A stretch of 64,000 nucleotides of DNA from Phaeosaccion multiseriatum. Its lineage: Eukaryota; Ochrophyta, other classes. Below the pieces are notes generated by a model that saw only the letters and a program-made list of their open reading frames with translations, did not search any database and was not told where the DNA came from. Position 1 is the first letter of the stretch; each line of letters opens with the position of its first letter. The translations under genes were made by a program, and so were the position numbers. Location: contig OZ218957.1 in NCBI GenBank assembly GCA_965112735.1, forward strand, positions 1,922,001-1,986,000, written 5' to 3'. Positions 12,001 through 24,000 of this stretch are shown piece after piece.

Positions 12001-15000
12001 AAGCGCTTGGAGGACGCCGAGGCGAGCGGCGACAACGTGCTCGGGGTCATTCTTGCGTCCGCTCTCACGAACAACGGGTGTCAGGACGAGGAGCAAAGCA
12101 GCGGCAGCAGCAGCAGCAAAAAGGCCAGCATCGCTGCCCCGAATGAAAACGCTCAACGGAAGGCCGTGAAGCAGGCGCTCGCGCAGGCGGGTGTGGCGCC
12201 TTCAGAGGTGGGCTTTGTCGAGGCACATGGTCTGGGCTCACCGATGGGAGACGCCATGGAGCTCCGTGTGTTGCAGAGCGAGCTGCGCGGTAGCAGGACT
12301 AGCACTTCATCCACATCATCATCATCAGTGGTGGCGCCTCTGCTCGTGAGCACCACCAAGCCCAACATGGGAAATCTGGAGGGCGCCGGAGGTATGCTGG
12401 CGCTGATCAAGACTGTGGTCGCGCTTCAGCACGGCTTTGTGCCGCCGAATATTCACCTTCATACGCCTCATCCCCGCTTGGAAGTGGACAATACAGCAAT
12501 ACGGCTGCCCTCTGCTGGCGCAGGGAACGCTCCCTTTGAGGGGAGTGTGGCGGGCATGCACTGCTATGGCATCTCGGGAGTCAACGCGCATGTTCTAATC
12601 AGGAAGGGGCTGCACAGGTTGCTCACGTCGAGCGAGGAGAGGAAGACACGAGGATGAAGACAGCTTTCCCGTGGCCCGCAGCCCCCTGTACTGAGATGCG
12701 TCGTCCTCCGACAGTTCTGGCCTCGGCGAAAGGTACTTATGAGACGGAGATGGCCTTGAAGCCGCCTCGCGACGAGATTCAACGCTCAACGACGACCGAA
12801 GTGATGGCCATAGCGAGGAGTTATCTAGGGCAGAACGGGGAGAAGCTGAGGGAAAATACTTCACTGATGGAGGCAGGCCTTGATTCGCTGGCACTGGTAG
12901 AGATGCGTGGCCAGCTGCAGTCTCGCTTTGGGGTGAACGTGTCCAGCGATGTGCTCTTCTCCAATCCGACCGTAGCAGCGGTGGCTGCGTGGGTGGAAGC
13001 GGAAGTGCTTGGAGCGGACACAGGATCTCCCACTGTTCGCTCTATTGGCGGTGCAAGCACTCTACGGAACCAAGCCGACTCGACCGCGCAGCTGGCCGTT
13101 ATTGGCATGGCGTGCCGCTTCCCTGGCGGTGCGAACAGCCCCGAGGCCTTCTGGGCCATGCTGTCTGCAGGTACGGACTGTATTGGTGCGGCGCCTGTCG
13201 ACCGCTGGGCAGACGATGGCAAGCAGAAGCAGTGGCACGGGGGCTTCATTGACGGAGTGGAGATGTTCGACAACGCCTTCTTCGGCATCTCGGCCGCCGA
13301 GGCACAGGCCATGGACCCCAACCAGCGACTCATGCTGGAGGTGGGATTCGAGGCCCTTCACCAGGCTAGATACGAGAAGGGCACACTACAAGGCAGCAAG
13401 ACAGGCGTGTTTGTGGGCATGTCTGGGAGCGACTGGGGCTTGGTGGTTGCAGATGAGAACAAAGGCGCATATTCCGTGATGGGCACGTCCAACGCAAGTC
13501 CTGCCAACCGAATGTCCTATGTCCTCGGACTGAGGGGACCGAGCATAAGTGTAGACACTGGCTGCTCGTCATCATTGGTTGCGCTGGATGCCGCATGCAG
13601 CAGCTTGAGACGGGGCAAGAGCAATCTCGCCGTGGTGGGAGGCGTAAACTTGCTCCTGGGTACCGATGACTTCGAAGCTCTCGCAGCGGGGGGATTCCTT
13701 TCACCTGACTGGTAAGTGCATTGAGTGGGCGTGCTCTTTTCTCTTGTTTTCTGGCTGGGCATCTCGCTTGGGGGAGGGAACGGCTTGTAGCTATGCACCT
13801 ATACATTTGCTCACAAATATCCATCTCATTGCCTCTGTCATGCCCTATCCGCGCCATCAGGCGTTGTAAAACCTTCGATGCATCGGCCAAGGGTTACGTT
13901 CGAGGTGAGGGCTGCGGCGCCGTGGTACTGAAGCGACTGGACGATGCACAGACCGCTGGCGACCACATTCTCGCCGTGGTGAATGGGTCTGCTGTGAACC
14001 ACAACGGCAGGTCCGTGCGCTTTACTGCACCCAACCCACTTGCACAGCAGGAGGTGATAAGGGAGGCTCTTGCGGAGGCCGACTTTGGTGGCTTGGACGT
14101 GCACTACGTTGAAGCACACGGCACAGGCACCTCTCTGGGCGACCCAATCGAGATGAGTGCTTTGAGGGCCGTATACGGCAAGGGTCGGGAGGAAGCGAGG
14201 CCTCTGGTGGTTGGGGCGGTGAAGACAAATGTCGGGCACCTCGAGGGTGCTGCGGGTATCGCTGGCCTCATCAAGGCAGTGCTTGTCCTTCAGCATGGAG
14301 CTGCCCCGCCCAATCTCAACCTGAACAAGCTGAATCCCGAGCTGCAACTCAAAGACTTTCCAGTGACATTACCTTCTGCCACGGTACCACTGAGTGGCGA
14401 GAGTGGAGAGACGCGCATCGCTGCCGTCAGCTCCTTCGGAGCTGGTGGGGCCAACGCACATGCTGTGCTCAGCAGCTTCGGAGCAGCGATGGTCGACAGG
14501 GGTGAGGCCCTGCCAGAGCCGGCTGAGCAGGACAGACGCATGAGCCCCCTAGTGGCGTTCTTGTTCACGGGACAGGGCTCACAGTACGTGGGCATGGGCA
14601 GAGATCTGTACGAGAAGGAGGGTGTGTTTCGCGAGTGCGTGCAGCGGTGCAGCGGACTTCTCACGGAGAGAACGTGGCTGGACAAATCTGCGGTGGAGCT
14701 CATGTACCCTAGTGCTGAGGAAGAAAAGAGCGCACAGGCTCTGTTGAAGGAGACACGCTACTGCCAGCCGTGCCTGTTTGTACTGGAGTACGCCCTGTGC
14801 GAGCTGTGGAAGTCGGAGGGCGTGGAGCCATCCATAGTGATGGGCCACAGCCTGGGCGAGGTAGTGGCGGCGTGCGTGGCCGGCGTCATGTCGCTGGAGG
14901 ACGGGCTGATGCTGTCCGCCAAGAGAGGAGCCGCCATGCAGGCCTGCCCCGAGGGCGATGGAGTGATGTTCGCAGTGAGGGCAGGCAAGGAGGCGACTTT

Positions 15001-18000
15001 GGCAAGCATAGACGCTGCAGGGGGGGCAGGCGAGGTGGTGCTGGCGTCGTCGAATGGACCGAGCGCGAGCGTGATTTCTGGAGCGCGCAGTGCTGTGGAC
15101 AAGGTGGTGGAGAAGCTGACGGCAGATGGGGTGGGCTGCAAGGCCCTGGAGGTGTCGCACGCCTTCCACTCTCCTCTGATGGAGCCCGCTGTACGTGCGC
15201 TGGAGGAGGTTCTGAGGCAGGTGTCATTCTGCGCCCCACGCATTCCCCTGGTGTCCAACGTGACGGGTGAGGTGGTGAGAGGGGAAGAGGTGACGCAGGT
15301 GACGTATTGGGTGCAACACATGCTGTCGCCAGTGCTGTTCGGAGAGGGCATCCACACGGTGGTGGAGCATTGGATGGGAGACGGGAGGGGGACTGACCTG
15401 AGCATCGTTGAGGTGGGCCCCAACCCTGTGCTGAGCAGCATGGGAGCCAAGTGCGAGCGTCGCGAGGGGCTGGCGTGGATCTCCTCCCTCACGCGAGGGC
15501 AGAACGCCGAGGATTCGTTTGGAGCAGCCCTAGGCAGTATAGCGGGGCCGGAGCATCGTGAGCTTTATCCGACTCGCCGATCATTTCCTTGGTACAAGCC
15601 TCCGCTGGCCTTTATGCCTAGCGGTGAGGTGGTGCGGGAAGGAGACGGAATGAGGCTCGCCAGCCCGTTCTCCCCTCATCTCAAGGACCTTCTCAAGGAC
15701 CATGCCGTCAACAATGTGGTGATCATTCCGGGGGTGACATACATTGAAGTGGGCGTTGTGGCTGCTCTAGGAGGAAGACAGCTCGGAGTGGAGCAGCAGG
15801 TAGTCCTGCAAGGAGCCAGCTTTGTGGTTCCACTGGAGATTGAGGGTTTCCAACAGGCCGGCACGGACCAGGCTCAAAGCCGCTATACAATGGTCTGTGC
15901 CGGGATGAGTGCCCTTCACGCGGCAGATGGAAGCATGCAGTTCTTCGGAGGTGCCACGGGCGACAAGGGTACCACGGCAGGAATGAAGCACGCATCTGTC
16001 ACAGAGCGAAGCTCGGGGCGTGTTTCTCTGCACGTGGAATCCATTCGAGCTAGAGTTGGCGAGCAGGACGTATCGAGTGAGCTCTACAAGTCATTCGAAG
16101 ACGCCGGCTTCCAGTACGGCCCCCGCTTTCAGCGGACCCGCCACATGTACGGAGGGGATGGAGAGGTTCTGTCGGTCGTGTGTGCCATGGATGAGGAGCT
16201 GTGCGAGCCGTGGGAGATGAAGGGCTTTGCTCTGCACCCCGCGGTGCTGGACAATGCTACCCATACCATCATGCAAGCGCTGCCAAGGAAGCTGCTCAAG
16301 AAGGGGGGGGACTCTCCATTCCTACCTGCAGGCTTTGACGAGGTGGTCGTTTCCGCCGCCATGACGGGAAAAAATGTGTGGGTGCACACGAAGCTGAGTG
16401 AGGTCCAGTCAGTGGCGGACAGCGTCAAGTTTGACATCCGCATTGCAGACTTCGACAGCAAAGAGGTGCTCGTGGAGATGCGGGGCTTCCGCGTGGAGCG
16501 GGCGAGGGGCTTTGCGCGTGTGAGTCCCGTTCGTCGTGCAATGTACGCATTGGAGTGGCACGCCGCTGAGCCGTCTACACAGGAGGAGGCCCCTGGTAGT
16601 GATACTGACGCTGCTGAGGCGGCGGTGCCACAGAAATGGCTGGTGGTTATTCCACAGGACGAGAGGGAGGAAGAGATGTCAATCATTGCTGCGGCACGGC
16701 GCTGCGTTCCGGAGAACGTGCACATACACACTCGATATAGGAGGGTGGAGGCCTCCGGGGATGATGGTGCTCTTCTTCTTGGACAGGACGAGTGGACTCG
16801 AGTCTTGTACGTGCCGATCTCTGGGGATGACAAAGAATACGTAGAAGGGGGTCAGCAAGCACGAGCGGCCTACGCTCTGTTATCGCTACTCAGGAGCATG
16901 TCCACTACGTCGAATGTGCCGCTGACGGTCTTGACGAGCGGCGTCCAAAGCGGCGAGGACTGGCGTCACAGCTGGGTGACTGGGCTGGTGCGGACTGCGA
17001 GGGTGGAGCACCCCTCCATGCAGATTGGTGTGGTGGACCTGAGCGACAAGGAGGTCCAAGACAGCGAGGTTGCCTTAGGCTTGGCCTTCCCTAATGCCAC
17101 AGAAGAAGTGTGGGTACGCGACGGACAGTGCTGGGCTCCTCAGCTTGTACGTCAGCCCCTGCAGCTTCCCTTCTCACTTGATTTGAAGGCAAGAGGCAGC
17201 ATTGCCAACGCTTTCGCCCTTCGTGATGATGTGAACCATGGCAAACATCAGCCCCTTGACCCAGCTGGAAGCTCCGTAGAGGTGGGGGTGAGGGCCGTTG
17301 GGCTGAACTTCCGGGACGTGCTGAATGTGCTGGACATGTACCCTGGCGACCCTGGAGATCCCTGCACCGAGTTTGCCGGGGAGGTGATCAGTGTGGGAGC
17401 AAGCTCGCGCTTCCGTATCGGCGATGCAGTGTTTGGCTTTGGCGATGCGGGATGTTTGCGCAGTCATATGACGACGAGTGATGTGTGTCTGGCCGTGATG
17501 CCGGCCGTGCTGAGCTTCGAGCAGGCCGCTGCACTTCCCACTGTATGCTTGACGGTAGTGAAGGCCTTCCACGACCTCAAGGCTGGAGAGAAGGTGTTGA
17601 TTCATGCCGCATCGGGCGGTGTGGGCCTTGCCGCCGTGCAGTATGCTCAGCGGGTGGGAGCAGAGGTGTACGCTACTGCCGGTGCTGCTGTGAAGCATGA
17701 CTTCCTCCGGAGCTTGGGAGTGGAGCACATTGCGTCATCGAGAGACGCGGAGGCGTTCAAGCAGTCCATGGGTGACATGAAGGTAGATGTGGTGCTCAAC
17801 TCACTAAGCGAGGATTACATTCCCTTCTCATTGGACATGCTGACAGAGGGAGGCAGATTCGTGGAGATTGGGAAGAGAGGTGTATGGAGTCACGAGCAGA
17901 TGCGCACCGCCCGGCCTGGTATAAGGTACGAGCTGCTGGCATTGGATAGTATGATTGAGTCTGACTTCGTAGCTCGTGAGCCAGGCTGGATCAGTGCCGG

Positions 18001-21000
18001 GCTGCAGCGTCTTGCTGATGACTGCATGTCTGGCGATGTGAAGCCCTTACCGACCATACCCTTTGACATGAGGGAGGATACTCAGAAGGCCATGGCACTC
18101 ATGAGCCAAGCGAAGCACGTCGGTAAGGTGGTGCTGACCAACCCCTCGTACGGTGTGCCAGTAGTGTCCGATGGCACGTACGTCATCAGCGGCGGTCTGG
18201 GGGCTCTCGGCCTTGTGACGGCCCAGCACCTCGCGTCGAGGGGCGCTCGTCACTTGGTGCTGCTGTCGAGGAGTGGGAAGGTCGCTGAGAGCATGACAGA
18301 GCAGTGGCAGCAGCTTCAGAACAAGGTGGAGCTGATCCATACTCCTACTTGTGATGTTGCTGACGCTGAGGCACTTCGGACTTGCCTGGGGGGCGTGCTG
18401 CCTCTGCTGCCCCCTGTGCGCGGCGTGGTGCATGCTGCCGGGGTGCTGGATGATAAGCTGCTGGGAGAGCAGACGGTGGAGAGCGTGACGAACGTCTTCC
18501 GACCGAAGATGCAGGGGGCGGTGAACTTGCACGAGCTTTCGTTGGCTTGGGCGAAGGAGGAGGGGCGCGCCCCTGGCCTTGACTTCTTCTTTTGCTTCAC
18601 ATCCATGGCCGGAGTACTGGGCAACGCTGGACAGGCCAACTACGCTGCCGCAAATGCGGCTGTGGACGGGCTGATGCGGCACAGGCGACACCTCGGGCTC
18701 ACAGGGACGTCATTGCAGTGGGGGCCGTGGGCTGATGTGGGTATGGCTGCTCAGCTCGATATCGTTCAAAAGCAGTTGGAGCTGGCGGGTGTGGGCACGG
18801 TGTCAGCTGAGCTGGGCATGGCTGCCTTAGATGCCGCTGCGATGCCGTCAGCGTATTTGGGCGATGTGGCTGTTTTGCCAGGGATGGACTGGGGCAAGTT
18901 TGCAGACAGCTTGGGTGCGTCCCGCGGCTCGTTCCTGCTGTCAGGGCTTGTCTCAACAGCAGCAGGCGCGTCCAGCAACACCGAAATCAACAATGAAGTG
19001 CGCGAGGCGCTCTTGAGACTGCCCCCTGGCGAGCGACAGCAATCAGTGCGATTGGCGGTGCTTGATATCGCCAAGGACCTCCTTGGGGAGGGTGCCGAAG
19101 AGCTGGACGCGAACACGCCTTTGATGGAAGCAGGTCTTGACTCTTTATCAACAGTGGAGCTGCGCGGCCGGCTACAGGCTCGCTTCGGGGCTGTAGTGAC
19201 CACTGACGTGCTCTTCGCGTATCCCACGGTAGCGGCGCTGGCAGTGTGGATCGAAGCGGAGGTGCTTGGCGAGGAAGAGGAACCCTCTAGCAGTCGCTCT
19301 GCGGCGATCGCTGCAGAAGCGCACCGCACTGACTCAAGGGCGCCGCTGGCCGTCGTCGGGATCGCCTGTCGCTTCCCTGGAGGGGTTAAGAACCCCGAGG
19401 ACTTCTGGACTATGCTCTGTGCAGGGACAGACTGTATTGGAGCCAGCCCTGTTGGTCGCTGGGCCGATGAGGGTCAGAAGCAGTGGCAAGGGGGCTTCAT
19501 TGATGGAGTGGAGGCTTTTGACAATACCTTCTTCGGCATCTCGGCGGCCGAGGCGGGTGCCATGGACCCTCATCAGCGCGTCATGCTGGAGGTGGGGTAC
19601 GAGGCTCTGCACAGGGCGGGATACCGCAAGGACACACTACATGGCAGCAACACCGGTGTGTTCGTGGGTATGTCCGGCAGCGAGTGGGGCTCAGTGGTAG
19701 ACGATGCGAACAAGGGTGCGTACTCCGTCATGGGCATGTCCAATGCGAGTCCGGCAAATCGGATGTCTTACGTGCTGGGCCTCGGAGGGCCGAGTATGAG
19801 TGTCGACACGGCGTGCTCGTCGTCTTTGGTGGCACTGGAAGGGGCCTGCAGCAGCTTGCGACTGGGCAAGTGTGACATCGCCTTGGTGGGAGGCGTCAAC
19901 TTGTTGCTGGGTACACAGAGGTTCGAGACCCTCGCCGAAGGAGGTTTCCTGAGTCCTGACTGGTAAGTGCGTGTCTCTTTTGTGTGAGTGGGAACTTGTT
20001 CTTGGGGCCGCTATGAGAGCCAGATCAAAAGGCCCAAGCTGTCTGAAAGGCCCCCTGTTGCTGATGGATTACCTCTTGTCTGTTCTTCACTTTTGCAAAC
20101 CCTCAATTCCCCATGGTCAGGCGCTGCAAGACGTTCGACGCTGCGGCCAACGGTTATGTCCGAGGTGAAGGCTGCGGCGCCGTGGTGCTGAAGCGACTGG
20201 ACGATGCACAGGCCAATGGCGACCACATCCTCGCTGTCGTCAATGGCTGCGCTGCGAACCACAACGGGAGAAGTTTGCGCTACACTGCCCCGAGCCCTTC
20301 TGCTCAGCAGCGTCTGATGGAGCAGGCACTGGCGGAGGCCGGCTTGAGCGGTCTGGAGGTTGATTACGTGGAGGCACACGGCACCGGGACTTCTCTCGGC
20401 GACCCCATCGAGATGAGTGCTTTGAGGGCCGTGTACGGCCATGGCCGCGAGGAAGCTCGGCCCCTGGTTATTGGGGCGGTGAAGACCAATATCGGGCATC
20501 TAGAGGGTGCCTCCGGAATCGCTGGCTTCATCAAAGCTCTGCTGGTCCTTCAGCATGGATCTGCTCCCCCCAATCTCCACATGAGGAAGCTCAATCCGGA
20601 GCTTCGTTTGGATGGCCTTCCGGTGACTTTGCCGTCTGCCATGGTGCCACTAAGTGCCAGGGATGGGGAGAGGCGCACTGCTGCCGTAAGCTCCTTCGGC
20701 GCGGGAGGAGCCAACGTCCATGCGGTGCTCAGCAGCTTCGGACCAACGTTGGTTGAGAGGGGCGAAGTCTTGCTGCAGCTGGATGGACAGCATAGCAAGA
20801 AGCGTTCAGCGGTGGTGTTCTTGTTCACAGGACAGGGATCGCAGTACGTGGGCATGGGCAGGGAGCTGTACGAGAAGGAGGGCGTGTTCCGCGAGTGCGT
20901 GCTGCGGTGCAGCAGGCTGCTCATGGAGCGGAGCTGGCTGGACAAGTCTGTGGTGGAGCTCATGTACCCAGCGGTCGCTGAGGACGGGAAGGAGGAGGAG

Positions 21001-24000
21001 GAGACTGCACAAGCGATGCTGAAGGAGACACGCTACTGCCAGCCGTGCCTGTTTGTGCTGGAGTACGCCCTGTGTGAGCTGTGGAAGTCAGAGGGAGTAG
21101 AGCCGTCCATGGTGATGGGCCACAGCCTGGGCGAGGTAGTGGCGGCGTGCGTAGCCGGCGTCATGTCGCTGGAGGACGGGCTGATGCTGTCCGCCAAGAG
21201 AGGAGCCGCCATGCAGGCCTGCCCCGAGGGCGAGGGAGTGATGTTCGCAGTGAGGGCAGGCAAGGAGGCGACTTTGGCAATCATCGACGCTGCGGGGGGG
21301 GCAGGGGAGGTGGTGCTGGCGTCGTCGAATGGACCGAGCGCGAGCGTGATCTCTGGAGCTCGCAGCGCTGTGGACAAGGTGGTGGAGAAGCTCACGGCAA
21401 ATGGGGTGGGCTGCAAGGCCCTGGAGGTGTCGCACGCCTTCCACTCTCCTCTGATGGAGCCCGCTGTACGTGCGCTGGAGGAGGTTCTGAGGCAGGTGTC
21501 ATTCAGCGCCCCACGCATTCCCCTGGTGTCCAACGTGACGGGTGACGTGGTGAGAGAGGAGGAGGTGACGCAGACGACGTATTGGGTGCAACACATGCTG
21601 TCGCCAGTGCTGTTCGCAGAAGGCATCCACACGGTGGTGGAGCACTGGATGGGAGACGGGAGGGGGGCTGACCTGAGCATCGTCGAGGTGGGCCCCAACC
21701 CTGTGCTGAGCAGCATGGGAGCCAAGTGCGAGCGTCGCGAGGGGCTGGCGTGGATCTCCTCCCTCACACGAGGGCAGAACTCCGAGGATTCATTTGGAGT
21801 AGCCCTGGGCAGAGTAGCGGGGCCGGAGCATCTTGAGCTTTATCCGACTCGCCGATCTTTTCCTTGGTACAAGCCTCCGCTGGCTTTCATGCCGAGTGGT
21901 GAGATGGTCCAGGAGGGAGACGGAATGAGGCTCCCCAGCCCCTTCTCCCCTCACCTCAAGGACCTTCTCAAGGACCATGCCATCAACAATGTGGTGATCA
22001 TTCCGGGGGTGACGTACATTGAAGTGGGCGTCGTGGCTGCTCTAGGAGGAAGACGACTCGGAGTGGAGCAGCAGGTAGTCCTGCGCGGAGCCAGCTTTGT
22101 GGTTCCACTGGAGATTGAGGGCTTTCAGCACACCGATACAGACCAATCGCAAAGCCGCAACACTTTTGTCTGTGACGGCCTGAGTTCGCTGCACGGGAAA
22201 GATGGAGGCATGGAATTCTCCGGCGGTGCTGAGGGTGACCGTGGCACCACCGCGAGGATGGCCCACGTGTCTGTCACGGAGCGAACCGAGCCGCGTGAAA
22301 CGCTCGATGTGGAGGATATCAAAGGGAGAGTAGGGGAGGACATGTCCAGCGACGTGTACGTGGTAATGGCCAACGCCAACTTCTGCTTCGGCCCTCGATT
22401 CAAGCGAAACACGTGTATGTACGAAAAGAGCGGAGAGGTGCTTGCGGTCGTGCGCGCCTTAGACTCGGAGCTTTGCGAGCCGTGGGAGGAAACGAGTTTT
22501 GTTCTACACCCTGCGGTCCTCGACAGTGCAGCACACTCCATTTTCCGCGCAATCCCAAGTCAGCTCTTCAACTCGAGTGGTGGAGCTCCGTTCTTGCCCG
22601 TTGGCTTCGACGAGGTGGTAGTCTCTGCTCCGATTACGGAAGAGAGAGTATGGGTGCACACAAGGCTCACTGAAGTGGAGAAAGGGGGCAACATCATCAA
22701 CTTTGACATCACCATTGCCCATTACGAGAGCAAGCTGGTGCTTGTCGAGATGCGAGGATTCCGCGTGCAGAGGGCGAGAGGCTTTGCGCCTGTCAATTCT
22801 CTTCGTCGCGCAATCTACACGCTGGAATGGCAGGAGGCCCCTGATGCTCACACTACTGAGGAGGCGGCGCGACAGAAATGGCTGGTCCTCGCTGCGCAGG
22901 AGGAGAGAGGCGGCGAGACTTCAATGACTGCGGCAGTGCGGCGCTCTGTTCCGGAGGGCGTGGATGTTCACACTCGGTATGGAGAGATGAGGGGCTCCTG
23001 GAATGATGATGCTCTCCTCGTTGGGGAGGAGGAGTGGACTCGAGTCTTGTACGTGCTAATCCCCGGAGATGGCGACGAAGACGCAGAAGAGGGCCTGCAA
23101 GCTCGAACGGCCTACGCCATGATGGCTCTACTCAGAGGCCTATTCACTGCTGCATCGAGTGCGCCGCTGACAGTCTTGACGAGGGGCGTCCACAGCGGCG
23201 AGGACTGGCGTCACAGCTGGGTGACCGGCCTAGTGCAAACTGCGAGGGTGGAGTACCCCTCCTTGCAGATTGGCTTGGTGGACCTCAGCGACAGGGAGGC
23301 CCAAGACAACGAGCTTGCCTTGGGGCTGGCCTTCCCCGCTACCACAGATGATGTGTGGGTCCGCGATGGGCAGTGCTGGATGCCTCAGCTTTCACACCAG
23401 GCCCTGCAGCTTCCTTTCTCTTTTGACTTGAAGGCAAGAGGCAGCATTGCCAACGCTTTCGCCCTTGTTGACGATGTAGATGTGGGCAAGCATCAGCCCC
23501 TCGACCCGACTTGCAGCTATGTGGAGGTGGCAGTGAGGGCCGTTGGGCTGAACTTCCGGGACGTAATGAATGTGCTGGACATGTACCCTGGTGACCCTGG
23601 AGATCCCTGCTCCGAGTTCGCCGGTGAGGTGACCCGTGTGAGAGAAGGGTCACGTTTCAGCGTCGGAGACGCTGTCTTTGGCTTTGCGGATGCGGGATGT
23701 TTGCGGAGTCATGTGGCGACGAGTGATGCGTGCCTGGCCGTGATGCCATCCGTGCTGAGCTTCGAGCAGGCAGCAGCACTTCCTACGGTGTGCTTGACGG
23801 TACAGAAGGCCTTCCATGACCTTAAGGCGGGTGAGAAGGTGCTGATCCATGCTGCAGCTGGTGGTGTGGGCATTGGCGCCATTCAGTACGCTCAGCGTGT
23901 GGGCGCAGAGGTGTACGCGACTACTGGTCCTGCTGTGAACCACAACTTCCTCCGGGGCTTGGGGGTGGAGCACATTGCGTCATCAAGAGACGCAGAGGCG

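Noticed and set aside
11230-12605. Classic decarboxylating KS of a beta-branching cassette
   Set aside because: Those usually replace the active Cys with Ser and keep both His. Here the Cys is kept and one His is lost, so the assignment stays open.
12654-12657. ATGA overlap as an operon-style gene junction
   Set aside because: The gene is spliced and eukaryotic. A one-base error or frameshift is simpler, so it is reported as a frame break.
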